From the NCBI RefSeq assembly GCF_000382385.1, contig NZ_KB908331.1, positions 1 through 62,121 of the forward strand: 62,121 nucleotides of DNA. The letters run 5' to 3'. Positions 25,584 to 34,340 of the stretch are shown here, piece by piece; the first letter of the stretch is position 1, and every line of letters begins with the position of its first letter. A program made the translations under genes and the position numbers. The notes below the pieces were generated by a model. The model had not been told where the DNA came from. It was given only the letters and a program-made list of their open reading frames with translations, and did not search any database. Source of the DNA: Segatella maculosa DSM 19339 = JCM 15638 (GTDB lineage: Bacteria > Bacteroidota > Bacteroidia > Bacteroidales > Bacteroidaceae).

Positions 25584-27411
25584 ACAGCAGGTCAAGATGA
25601 CCGCCGTTATCGGCCGACTGAAACGACATAACCGCTATTTCATCATGGGCGAAATAGCCCTTTTCATGCTAATCATCGCCTCAATTGGCGTTTTTGCCAT
25701 GACGGCATGGAGCAAATCAGGCCTTCTGATGGCTGTAGTTTGCCTTTCAGCATACCTGTTTACACGCTTTTTCGACAACAAAAATGCAAGCAACATCAAG
25801 CAAACAGAGCAGCTACTTGCCGTCTATACGCACGAATTAGAAGCTATTGAGGGCAACTATTCAGCCTTTGACAGCGGACAAGAGTTCATGGATTATCATC
25901 ATCCTTTTACCTTTGATCTCGATGTTTTCGGGCCAAGTTCACTCTTTGCACGCCTCAACCGCACGGTGACCACAGGCGGTAAGGCCTTGTTGGCACGCAA
26001 TCTTTCATTCAAAGAGATACAGTTTCAGCCCGAGGAAATCCACTATATGAGCCACAAAGTCGGCTTCATGGATAGCTTCCAGGCCTTGGGAGAAGGGCGA
26101 ACCATCGACACCTTGGCTATGCTTTCCTTGCAAAACGAATGCTCGGAAGCCTCGTGTCCACGATGGCTTTCCACGCGTTGGTCGCTTATCGTGGCCTCTC
26201 TGATGCTCTGCCTGCTGCCTTTACTCATCATTCTTTCACTCTTCGGACTCATCGAAGGCAATGTCCCTGTCTTCTATGCCACCCTGCAATTCTTCATCGT
26301 TTACCTTATTTGCAATGCCGCAACCCGACACATTGCCAAGCGAACGGCCAAAATTCACCGTGAAGCAGAGGGTTTTCGGCAACTTATCAAGCAGTGTGTC
26401 AGCCTGCACGACCTGCCACTTTCCCTACAGAAAGAGGCCGATACACTGCGCAATGCACAGCAACAAGCTGCGCTATTGACAAGCATTATCGACCGACTTG
26501 ACCGCAGAGGAAACATCTTAGGACTGATGATTATCGACACGTTTGGGCTGAACGACTATTTCCTTATACGCGAATACCTACGTTGGGAACATGATTTTAA
26601 AACACAAATTGCCGCTCAAGTCAAGGCATTAAGCCATATTGATGCCCTCGTTTCGTGGGGACGTTTCGCCTATAATCACCCGGAAACCACTACAGCAGAA
26701 GTCACTACAGACCATAATGTCTATCTTGAAGCAAAGGAAATCAGCCATCCTTTCCTCGGAACAAAAGCCGTTAAGAACGACTTTTCGATTGAAAATGGCA
26801 GCTATACCATCGTGACCGGGGCTAACATGGCGGGTAAAAGTACGTTCCTAAGAACCATTGGTATCAACTATATCTTGGCCAGAAACGGTGCCCCGGTGTT
26901 TGCCAAAAGCATGCGAACCTCGTCATTTAACCTATTCAGCAGCATGCGTACGACCGATGATTTGGCAGGAGGCATCTCGTATTTCAATGCAGAATTGCGC
27001 CGATTACAACAGCTCATACACTTCTGCAAACACCCTGTTTATGCGCAAGGGAAGCCCGCCGACAGTCCGTCTACACTCATTATCCTCGACGAAATACTGA
27101 AAGGAACGAATTCACTCGACAAGCTTAACGGCTCAAAACTCTTCTTGGAAAACATCTGTAAGCTGCCCGTTACGGGCCTTATCGCCACACACGACCTTGA
27201 ACTTTCAAAGCTTGCAAACGAATATCCCAGCCGTTTCAGCAACTATTGCTTTGAGATTGAACTCGGAACGGCAGTCACCTATTCCTATAAAATTACGCCC
27301 GGCGTGGCACGAAATCAAAATGCAACCTATTTATTGAAAGGCGTATTGAAAGAGATAGAGAGCCTTTCGACAGTGCAATCACAAGGAGAAACAGCCGGAG
27401 TTGCAGGCTAA
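25558..27411 (+). CDS. Membrane-anchored MutS-like ATPase
   Basis: This 617-residue protein has two N-terminal membrane spans (about 29-72) and two central ones (about 207-256). A cytoplasmic MutS-type ABC ATPase domain follows, with Walker A GANMAGKST at 421-429 and Walker B LIILDEILKGTN (D511, E512). Between them is the MutS signature region (SSMRTTDDLAGGISYFNAEL), and IATHDLELSKLA follows. The mismatch-recognition domain of true MutS is absent, so repair of mismatches is unlikely. Such proteins are widespread in Bacteroidetes with unknown role. The start MKNQRHYLEQ overlaps the upstream gene by 26 bases; the longer ORF from 25507 would deepen that overlap. Confidence 0.82.
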   Translation: MKNQRHYLEQQVKMTAVIGRLKRHNRYFIMGEIALFMLIIASIGVFAMTAWSKSGLLMAVVCLSAYLFTRFFDNKNASNIKQTEQLLAVYTHELEAIEGNYSAFDSGQEFMDYHHPFTFDLDVFGPSSLFARLNRTVTTGGKALLARNLSFKEIQFQPEEIHYMSHKVGFMDSFQALGEGRTIDTLAMLSLQNECSEASCPRWLSTRWSLIVASLMLCLLPLLIILSLFGLIEGNVPVFYATLQFFIVYLICNAATRHIAKRTAKIHREAEGFRQLIKQCVSLHDLPLSLQKEADTLRNAQQQAALLTSIIDRLDRRGNILGLMIIDTFGLNDYFLIREYLRWEHDFKTQIAAQVKALSHIDALVSWGRFAYNHPETTTAEVTTDHNVYLEAKEISHPFLGTKAVKNDFSIENGSYTIVTGANMAGKSTFLRTIGINYILARNGAPVFAKSMRTSSFNLFSSMRTTDDLAGGISYFNAELRRLQQLIHFCKHPVYAQGKPADSPSTLIILDEILKGTNSLDKLNGSKLFLENICKLPVTGLIATHDLELSKLANEYPSRFSNYCFEIELGTAVTYSYKITPGVARNQNATYLLKGVLKEIESLSTVQSQGETAGVAG

Positions 27412-27672
27412 ATCACCGGTTATTTTATTCTTTTGAATGTGGGAGACCCTTCATTTTGTCTGGCCCTATTCCTTTTCTGAATTAACAAAAGTAGCCTGAC
27501 GACCCTGTATGGTTGCACATATTAGCGTATAAGTTATATTTTTCTAAAAAACTTTACAAATGGCCTCGTCAAATTTGTGTATTTGAACAAGGACTTTCAC
27601 TCGCTACAAATATGCGCTGTATTTCAGAAGTTTGCAATTCGTTGATAACCAGAATGCTGTAAAATCCAAGGC

Positions 27673-27804
27673 AAAATCTGACGGAAAACCACGCAAAAAG
27701 TCACGCCATCTGCGTCAAATGATGATGCCATCTGCACCATTATGCGAGGTAAGGTCGGTCACATTGCACGATAAAGTGACTGAGATTGCGAAACAATGTG
27801 GCTG
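27673..27804. repeat. 22-bp-period degenerate tandem array (6 units)
   Basis: Units begin at 27673, 27695, 27717, 27739, 27761 and 27783. Units 2 and 3 share GCCATCTGC. Units 5 and 6 share CATTGCACG-type and GAGATTGCG starts and GTGACTG or GTGGCTG ends, the motif also found at 5300, 13200 and 57356. Outside the array and the purL promoter, the 648-base gap 27412-28059 contains nothing I recognise. Confidence 0.75.
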
Positions 27805-27986
27805 AAACGAGAACTTCGAAGCCTCGGAATAGCTGCGTACAAGTGCTGAAAACGGTTTTTTATTTCTATTTGGTGTAGTCACAAAGTGTTAAAAACAGAC
27901 CAATAATATTTACAGAATATCTTACAAAGCATGCTTTATGACATCGCTCTTTTATAGAACCGCCTCAATAAAAACCTTGGTTTTAT

Positions 27987-28017
27987 TTTGATTTATGGGC
28001 GAATTCCACTAACTTTG
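27987..28017 (+). promoter_or_regulatory. purL promoter
   Basis: TTTG (27987-27990) and TAACTTTG (28010-28017) are 19 bases apart, a full Bacteroidetes promoter. It predicts a leader of about 35 bases, too short for a riboswitch. Confidence 0.8.
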
Positions 28018-28059
28018 CATATCGGAATATACCACTCACCTTATAATATATAGAACAGT

Positions 28060-31000
28060 ATGATCCTTTTTTTCAGAACTCAATCAAAGAGTGTGATTGC
28101 GACGGAAGTCGACCATCAGCCCAACTCCGATGAAATCAGCAGACTTAGCTGGCTTTATGGCGATGCAACGCTTGAAGAGGCCCAAGAACTTACGGGTTTC
28201 TTCGTAGGTCCGCGCCGCGAAATGATTACGCCATGGAGCACGAATGCCGTTGAGATTACGCAAAACATGAGTCTTAACGGCATTCTGCGTATCGAGGAAT
28301 ATTTCCCCGTTGACTCAGAAGACGCTGAATATGACCCTATGTTGCAGCGCATGTATCGGGGCATCGGGCAGGATATCTTCACGGTGAACCATGAGCCTGA
28401 GCCCATTAAATACGTGGACGACCTTGAAAAATACAATGAGGAAGAGGGGCTTGCATTGAGTAAAGACGAGATGGCATACCTGCATAAGCTGGAAAAAGAG
28501 AATGGAAGACCGCTCACGGACTCTGAAATATTCGGCTTTGCACAGATAAATTCAGAGCATTGTCGGCACAAAATATTCGGTGGTCAGTTTGTGATTGATG
28601 GCAAAGAAAAGGAGTCTTCGCTTTTTAACATGATTAAAAAGACCACTAAGGAGAACCCCAATAAGATTCTTTCTGCCTATAAAGACAACGTAGCTTTTGC
28701 CCAAGGGCCGGTCATTGAGCAGTTTGCACCGGCCGACCAAAGCACAAGTGACTATTTCAAAGTCAAGGAAATAGAGAGCGTTATCTCGCTGAAAGCCGAA
28801 ACACATAACTTCCCTACGACTGTAGAACCATTCAATGGAGCAGCCACAGGGACCGGGGGTGAGATACGTGACCGCATGGGTGGTGGTACAGGTTCATGGC
28901 CAATAGCCGGAACTGCCTGCTATATGACGGCCTATCCGCGTCTGAAAGACGAACAAGGAAAACTCGATATGGAGCGCGATTGGGAAGACATCATGCCTGT
29001 TAGAAAGTGGCTTTACCAGAGCCCTGAACAGATATTGATCAAGGCTTCCAATGGAGCGAGCGACTTTGGAAACAAGTTTGGTCAGCCGTTGATTTGCGGA
29101 TCGGTGCTCACTTTCGAGCATCAGGAGAACCAAGAAAAGTATGCTTACGACAAAGTTATTATGCTTGCAGGCGGTGTGGGCTATGGAAAGAAGCGCGATT
29201 GTCTGAAGAAAGAGCCACAGAAAGGCAATAAGATTGTCGTTGTAGGCGGTGACAATTACCGCATAGGTTTAGGTGGTGGCAGCGTTTCTTCTGTGGATAC
29301 AGGTCGCTACAGCAACGGAATTGAACTGAATGCCATACAGCGTGCCAACCCCGAAATGCAGAAACGAGCTTATAACCTCGTGCGTGCTTTGGTTGAAGAA
29401 GACGAAAATCCTGTTGTTAGTATTCATGACCATGGCAGCGCAGGCCACTTGAATTGCCTTTCAGAATTGGTCGAAGAATGCGGTGGAGAGATAGACATGT
29501 CCAAGCTTCCGATTGGAGACAAGACCCTTTCGGCAAAGGAAATCATTGCCAATGAAAGCCAGGAACGCATGGGATTGCTCATAGATGAGAAGTATTTAGA
29601 CCATGTTCAAAGGATTGCCGAGCGTGAACGTGCACCGATGTATGTGGTCGGTGAGACGACAGGTGATGCACATTTCTGTTTCAAGCAGGCTGATGGTGTG
29701 AAACCATTCGACTTAGATGTGGCACAGATGTTTGGTCATACGCCGAAGACAGTCATGGTAGATGAGACCGTAGAACGCAGCTATGAGGATGTCAAGTATA
29801 ACGAAGACCAACTCGACAGCTATCTGAATCGCGTGCTTCAATTAGAAGCTGTGGCCTGCAAAGACTGGTTAACGAACAAGGTTGACCGGTCAGTTACGGG
29901 AAAGATTGCCCGCCAACAGGGACAAGGTGAAATTCAATTGCCACTTTCCGACTGTGGAGTTGTGGCTTTGGATTACCGTGGAGAGAAGGGGATTGCTACT
30001 GCTATGGGGCATGCTCCACAAGCAGGATTGGCCGATCCAAAGGCCGGAAGCGTGCTCTCTGTAGCCGAATCGCTGACCAATCTCGTGTGGGCGCCATTGG
30101 CAGAAGGCTTAGACAGTGTCAGTTTAAGTGCCAACTGGATGTGGCCCTGCCGTTCACAAAAGGGTGAAGATGCACGCCTATACGAAGGAGTTAAGGCATT
30201 AAGTGACTTCTGTTGCGCTATCCATGTGAATGTTCCGACTGGAAAAGACTCGCTTTCGCTGTCACAACAATATCCAAATGGTGAGAAAATCATTGCGCCG
30301 GGCACTGTAATCGTCAGTGCAGGAGGTGAAGTGAGCGACGTAAAAAAGGTAGTAAGCCCTGTAATTATCAATGACAAGAACTCCAGTCTCTATCATATTG
30401 ACTTCAGTTTTGACGAGCAACATCTCGGAGGTAGCGCCTTTGCACAGAGTTTGGGCAAGGTAGGCAGCGACGTTCCGACAGTAAAGAACCCCGAATACTT
30501 CGTAGATTGCTTCAACACTATACAGGAGTTAATCCGTCGCGGGTGGGTAATGGCAGGCCATGACATTAGTGCAGGTGGTTTGATTACAACCTTATTAGAG
30601 ATGACTTTCGCCAATAAAGCGGGCGGGTTAAACATCAATTTGCACGATATTGCAGGCAATGACCTCGTTAAAATGCTGTTTGCAGAGAACCCAGGTGTCG
30701 TTATTCAGGTGAGTGATACACACAAGGCAGAACTCTTTGAATATCTCGACAATGAGGGAATAGGCTTTGCAAAGATTGGTTATCCTACGCCAAACAATCG
30801 CAAGATAACCGTAAAGAAGGATGAGATTGTGCATGAATTCGACATCGATGCACTGCGCGACACATGGTTCAAGACTTCATATCTGCTCGATCGCGACCAG
30901 AGTTTCAATGGAATGGCAAAGAAACGCTTCACCAACTACAAGAAGCAAGCGATTGAATTGCAGTTCAACAGCAACTTCAAAGGCACTTTGGAAAGCTATG

Positions 31001-31788
31001 GTTTGACTGTAGGCCAGCGTCGACCTTCAGGCGTAAAGGCTGCAATCATACGCGAAAAAGGAACCAATGGAGAGCGAGAAATGGCTTATACGCTTTATTT
31101 GGCAGGCTTTGATGTTAAGGATGTCATGATGACTGACCTCATTAGCGGACGCGAAACGCTTGAAGATGTGAACTTCATCGTGTTCTGTGGCGGCTTCTCC
31201 AATAGCGATGTACTCGGCAGTGCAAAGGGGTGGGCAGGCGCGTTCTTGTATAATCCGAAAGCAAAAGAGGCGCTCGACAGGTTCTATGCACGCGAAGATA
31301 CGCTAAGTCTTGGTATCTGCAACGGTTGTCAGCTGATGGTCGAGCTCAACCTCATCAATCCGGAACACAAACACCGGAGCCATCTCTGCCACAACAACTC
31401 AAAGAAGTTCGAGAGTGCGTTCCTTGGTCTGACTATCCCGCAGAACCCAAGCGTGATGTTGCATAGTCTCAGTGGAAGCAAGCTTGGAATATGGGTTGCA
31501 CATGGTGAAGGCCGCTTCTATCTGCCCGAACCGGAGGACCATTACAACGTCGTTGCCAAGTACAACTATGCCGAATACCCCGGTAATCCGAACGGGTCGG
31601 ACTACAATGTGGCCGCCATTTGCTCTAAAGACGGTCGCCATTTGGCAATGATGCCGCACCCCGAGCGGGCCATCTTCCCTTGGCAGAACGCCTATTATCC
31701 GCTCAACCGCAAGCAAGATGAGGTGACACCGTGGATAGAGGCCTTTGTCAATGCACGCAGATGGGTTGAAGAAAAGACAAACAAGTAA
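28060..31788 (+). CDS. purL: Phosphoribosylformylglycinamidine synthase (single-chain)
   Basis: This 1242-residue enzyme carries out the fourth step of purine synthesis, converting FGAR, ATP and glutamine to FGAM. It is the large form in which the synthetase and glutaminase are one chain. The N-terminal and two AIR-synthase-like domains include SEHCRHKIFGGQF, LKAETHNFPTTVEPFNGAAT and SVSLSANWMW. The C-terminal glutaminase starts near residue 1000 (KAAIIREKGTNGEREMAYTL). It has the nucleophile Cys in LGICNGCQLM, then VAHGEGRF and MPHPERAIFPW. It is the only purine gene in the window and has its own promoter. Two chromate transporter genes follow 19 bases downstream. Confidence 0.97.
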   Translation: MILFFRTQSKSVIATEVDHQPNSDEISRLSWLYGDATLEEAQELTGFFVGPRREMITPWSTNAVEITQNMSLNGILRIEEYFPVDSEDAEYDPMLQRMYRGIGQDIFTVNHEPEPIKYVDDLEKYNEEEGLALSKDEMAYLHKLEKENGRPLTDSEIFGFAQINSEHCRHKIFGGQFVIDGKEKESSLFNMIKKTTKENPNKILSAYKDNVAFAQGPVIEQFAPADQSTSDYFKVKEIESVISLKAETHNFPTTVEPFNGAATGTGGEIRDRMGGGTGSWPIAGTACYMTAYPRLKDEQGKLDMERDWEDIMPVRKWLYQSPEQILIKASNGASDFGNKFGQPLICGSVLTFEHQENQEKYAYDKVIMLAGGVGYGKKRDCLKKEPQKGNKIVVVGGDNYRIGLGGGSVSSVDTGRYSNGIELNAIQRANPEMQKRAYNLVRALVEEDENPVVSIHDHGSAGHLNCLSELVEECGGEIDMSKLPIGDKTLSAKEIIANESQERMGLLIDEKYLDHVQRIAERERAPMYVVGETTGDAHFCFKQADGVKPFDLDVAQMFGHTPKTVMVDETVERSYEDVKYNEDQLDSYLNRVLQLEAVACKDWLTNKVDRSVTGKIARQQGQGEIQLPLSDCGVVALDYRGEKGIATAMGHAPQAGLADPKAGSVLSVAESLTNLVWAPLAEGLDSVSLSANWMWPCRSQKGEDARLYEGVKALSDFCCAIHVNVPTGKDSLSLSQQYPNGEKIIAPGTVIVSAGGEVSDVKKVVSPVIINDKNSSLYHIDFSFDEQHLGGSAFAQSLGKVGSDVPTVKNPEYFVDCFNTIQELIRRGWVMAGHDISAGGLITTLLEMTFANKAGGLNINLHDIAGNDLVKMLFAENPGVVIQVSDTHKAELFEYLDNEGIGFAKIGYPTPNNRKITVKKDEIVHEFDIDALRDTWFKTSYLLDRDQSFNGMAKKRFTNYKKQAIELQFNSNFKGTLESYGLTVGQRRPSGVKAAIIREKGTNGEREMAYTLYLAGFDVKDVMMTDLISGRETLEDVNFIVFCGGFSNSDVLGSAKGWAGAFLYNPKAKEALDRFYAREDTLSLGICNGCQLMVELNLINPEHKHRSHLCHNNSKKFESAFLGLTIPQNPSVMLHSLSGSKLGIWVAHGEGRFYLPEPEDHYNVVAKYNYAEYPGNPNGSDYNVAAICSKDGRHLAMMPHPERAIFPWQNAYYPLNRKQDEVTPWIEAFVNARRWVEEKTNK

Positions 31789-31807
31789 TTGTAACACGAG
31801 AGTAGGA

Positions 31808-32344
31808 ATGTATCTAACCTTGTTCAAAACATTCTTCAAGATTGGCATAGTCACCTTCGGGGGTGGCTATGCCATGATTTCCATGATTGAAGAAGACGTT
31901 GTCCGCAAGTATCAGTGGGTCGATAAAGAAGAGTTTCTCGACTTGCTTGCCATTGCACAGAGCTGTCCCGGCGTCTTTGCTATCAACATCAGCACCTTTA
32001 TCGGCTACAAGATTCGTAAGACCCGCGGGGCCGTTTGCACGGCTTTGGGGACCGCCCTGCCTTCCTTCATCATCATTCTGCTCATTGCGATGTTCTTCCA
32101 TCGTTTCCAAGATAACCGTATCATTGCCGCTATGTTTGCAGGCATTCGGCCGGCCGTGGTGGCCTTGATAGCCGCTCCTACCTTTTCTTTGGCCAAGAGT
32201 GCGCACATCAATAAGGCCAATTGCTGGATTCCAATCGGCGGAGCCTTAGCGATATGGTTGCTCGGCGTGAATCCCATCTGGGTGATTATAGCGGCCGGAG
32301 TGGGCGGTTTCGTCTATGGGAAATACATGAAATCAACCGAATAA
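31808..32344 (+). CDS. Chromate transporter, first subunit of a short-chain pair
   Basis: This 178-residue membrane protein of the CHR family has the typical start TFFKIGIVTFGGGYAMISMI and the SCPGVFAINISTFIGYKI motif. Five or six membrane spans follow. In short-chain CHR systems two homologous half-proteins of opposite orientation form one anion/chromate exporter. The partner follows after 10 bases. The ATG at 31808 gives the normal CHR N-terminus; the longer frame from 31745 would overlap purL. Confidence 0.9.
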   Translation: MYLTLFKTFFKIGIVTFGGGYAMISMIEEDVVRKYQWVDKEEFLDLLAIAQSCPGVFAINISTFIGYKIRKTRGAVCTALGTALPSFIIILLIAMFFHRFQDNRIIAAMFAGIRPAVVALIAAPTFSLAKSAHINKANCWIPIGGALAIWLLGVNPIWVIIAAGVGGFVYGKYMKSTE

Positions 32345-32354
32345 ACACCCCGTT

Positions 32355-32927
32355 ATGGTTTTTCTGCAACTCTTCATCGCATTCTTTGAAATCGGTCTCT
32401 TCGGCTTCGGTGGCGGCTATGCCATGATATCGCTGATACAAGGCATGGTGGTTACGCGCTTCCATTGGCTCACCATCAGCGAATTCACCAACGTCATCGC
32501 TATCAGCCAGATGACTCCCGGGCCCGTAGGCATCAACACGGCCACCTATTGCGGCTATACTGCCGTGCACAATGCCGGCTATTCCACAGCAGTCTCCGTG
32601 CTCGGTTCGGCCACGGCCACTTTTGCTCTGGTGCTTCCTACGTTCATCTTGATGATACTCATCAGTAAGATGTTTATGAAATACATGCACACCGACACCG
32701 TGCAGAGCGTCTTCGCGGGCTTGCGTCCGGCAGTGGTGGGTCTGTTGGCAGCCGCTACACTTCTGCTTATGACGCCCGAGAACTTCTCAACCCCCGACGA
32801 CCCTTGGACCTTTTGGGTGAGCATCGTTATCTTCCTTGCCACTTTCATCGGCACGAAAGTCATGAAAATCAATCCGATTCTGATGATCGGTTGCGCCGCG
32901 CTCGCAGGTTTGATATTGCTTTATTGA
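32355..32927 (+). CDS. Chromate transporter, second subunit of a short-chain pair
   Basis: This 190-residue CHR-family protein is similar in layout to the one before it: IAFFEIGLFGFGGGYAMISL, then ISQMTPGPVGINTATYCGYT and about six membrane spans. Together with 31808-32344 it should make one heteromeric carrier. The family is named for chromate resistance, but many members move other anions, and the substrate here is not shown by the sequence. The pair follows purL closely and may be cotranscribed with it. Confidence 0.9.
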   Translation: MVFLQLFIAFFEIGLFGFGGGYAMISLIQGMVVTRFHWLTISEFTNVIAISQMTPGPVGINTATYCGYTAVHNAGYSTAVSVLGSATATFALVLPTFILMILISKMFMKYMHTDTVQSVFAGLRPAVVGLLAAATLLLMTPENFSTPDDPWTFWVSIVIFLATFIGTKVMKINPILMIGCAALAGLILLY

Positions 32928-32959
32928 CAATACCTCTTGGACCTATATAAGACATGTCC

Positions 32960-33047
32960 GGTGTAGTCCTACTTTACATCACATGTAGTCCTACTTTAGA
33001 TGCGATGTAGTCCTACTTTACATCGCATGTAATCCTACTTTAGACGA
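32960..33047. repeat. 22-bp-period tandem array (4 well-conserved units)
   Basis: Units begin at 32960, 32982, 33004 and 33026 and share TGTAGTCCTACTTTA or TGTAATCCTACTTTA. They differ mainly in the last five bases. Units 2-3 contain the perfect inverted repeat ATGCGATGTA ... TACATCGCAT. Confidence 0.9.
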
Positions 33048-33120
33048 CGCCTGTCTCAATTGAATGATAAAAATAGATTAAAAGAAGGGTGAAAGAAAGA
33101 GCATATTCGACAGAATGATG

Positions 33121-33128
33121 TAATTTTG
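33121..33128 (+). promoter_or_regulatory. Probable -7 element of the ddh gene
   Basis: TAATTTTG matches TAnnTTTG and lies 47 bases before the ATG at 33176. A -33 element is not clear. Confidence 0.45.
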
Positions 33129-33175
33129 CTTCATCAAACAAACAGTTATCAAACTTAACGATAAATATAAGCAAA

Positions 33176-34075
33176 ATGAAGAAAATCAGAGCAGCCGTAG
33201 TGGGCTATGGAAATATCGGCCGCTACACCATTGAGGCGCTGGAAGCCTCTCGTGACTTTGAAATTGCAGGCGTTGTCCGTCGCCAAGGAGATAAGGATAA
33301 GCCTGCAGAACTGGCAGCTTATGCCGTTGTCGACGACATTGAGAAACTGAAAGACGTTGACGTAGCCATACTCGCTACACCGACCCGCAGCTGTCCCGAA
33401 TACGCTGCGAAGATTACTGCGCTGGGCATCAACACCGTCGACAGCTTCGATATCCATACCTCTATCCTCGACTATCGCACGAAGCAGATGGAGAACAATA
33501 AGAAGACCCATACCGTTAGCGTGATTTCAGCCGGCTGGGACCCGGGTTCCGACTCTGTGGTGCGCGTGCTAATGGAAAGTCTTGCGCCGAAAGGGCTCAC
33601 CTATACGAACTTTGGTCCGGGCATGTCAATGGGGCATTCGGTGTGCGTGCGCAGCAAGGAGGGCGTCAGGAATGCCCTTTCCGTGACCATACCACTGGGC
33701 GAAGGCATTCATCGGCGCATGGTATATGTGGAGCTTGAAGACGGAGCAAAGCTCGAAGACGTGACCGCTGCCATCAAGGCCGACCCCTATTTCGCACACG
33801 ATGAAACGCACGTGTTCGCCGTTGCTTCTGTCGACGACGTGCGCGATATGGGCCATGGTGTGAACCTCGTTCGCAAAGGTGTTTCAGGGCAGACGCAGAA
33901 CCAGCGATTGGAGTTCAACATGAGCATCAACAACCCCGCACTCACGGCTCAGGTGCTCGTCAACGTGGCACGTGCTTCGATGCGCCTGCAGCCGGGTTGC
34001 TACACGATGCCCGAGATACCCGTCATTGACCTGCTTCCCGGTACGCGTGAAGAGATTGTTGCAACACTGGTATGA
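33176..34075 (+). CDS. ddh: meso-Diaminopimelate D-dehydrogenase
   Basis: This NADPH-dependent enzyme makes meso-diaminopimelate from tetrahydrodipicolinate in one step, for lysine and peptidoglycan. The 299-residue protein has the N-terminal dinucleotide fold (AAVVGYGNIGRYTIEALEAS). It then shows the family stretches AILATPTRSCPEYAAKI, DSFDIHTSILDYR, VISAGWDPGSDSVVRVLMES and FGPGMSMGHSVCVRSKEGVR. The dehydrogenase route is found in many Bacteroidales. It is a monocistronic gene closed by a strong terminator at 34121. Confidence 0.96.
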   Translation: MKKIRAAVVGYGNIGRYTIEALEASRDFEIAGVVRRQGDKDKPAELAAYAVVDDIEKLKDVDVAILATPTRSCPEYAAKITALGINTVDSFDIHTSILDYRTKQMENNKKTHTVSVISAGWDPGSDSVVRVLMESLAPKGLTYTNFGPGMSMGHSVCVRSKEGVRNALSVTIPLGEGIHRRMVYVELEDGAKLEDVTAAIKADPYFAHDETHVFAVASVDDVRDMGHGVNLVRKGVSGQTQNQRLEFNMSINNPALTAQVLVNVARASMRLQPGCYTMPEIPVIDLLPGTREEIVATLV

Positions 34076-34120
34076 AGCCGTTCTCGAAATAGAATGTAAT
34101 CATCGAACAATAAGAAATGT

Positions 34121-34155
34121 CGGGCCTTCCCTCACAGGGAGGCCCGCATTTTTTT
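34121..34155 (+). terminator. Intrinsic terminator after ddh
   Basis: CGGGCCTTCCCT pairs with AGGGAGGCCCG around a short loop (34121-34146) and is followed by a seven-T run. Confidence 0.9.
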
Positions 34156-34182
34156 ATCTCATGCCAAACTTTCTCCCGCATG

Positions 34183-34216
34183 TTTGAATATAATTAAACA
34201 GAAATGCTTATCTTTG
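34183..34216 (+). promoter_or_regulatory. corA promoter
   Basis: TTTG (34183-34186) and TATCTTTG (34209-34216) are 22 bases apart, one or two more than usual. Transcription from here would give a leader of about 120 bases before the corA start at 34341. Confidence 0.7.
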
Positions 34217-34244
34217 CAGCGTTAAATCAGAATATAATCAGCAT

Positions 34245-34286
34245 ATGGACGATTATCACGCGGAAACATTTGCTTTGCAGGCGTGA
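34245..34286 (+). CDS. Putative 13-residue leader peptide upstream of corA
   Basis: A complete small frame encodes MDDYHAETFALQA. It starts about 25 bases after the predicted transcription start and ends 54 bases before corA. Two aspartates follow the initiator Met and a glutamate is at position 7. Its translation has not been shown. It is listed because it lies between a good promoter and a hairpin that touches the corA start region, which is a layout used for attenuation. Confidence 0.35.
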   Translation: MDDYHAETFALQA

Positions 34287-34299
34287 GGTTTAGCCGGAA

Positions 34300-34336
34300 G
34301 CTAATCCCCACACCTTATTAATTAACGGAGATTAGC
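34300..34336 (+). promoter_or_regulatory. Hairpin abutting the corA start codon
   Basis: GCTAATCCCC (34300-34309) pairs with GGAGATTAGC (34327-34336), one mismatch, with a 17-base AT-rich loop. Only four bases separate the stem from the corA ATG, so folding could hide the ribosome entry site. Confidence 0.5.
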
Positions 34337-34340
34337 GACA

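Noticed and set aside
27412..28059. Purine riboswitch before purL
   Set aside because: The promoter at 27987-28017 leaves only about 35 bases of leader, and no purine aptamer core is seen.
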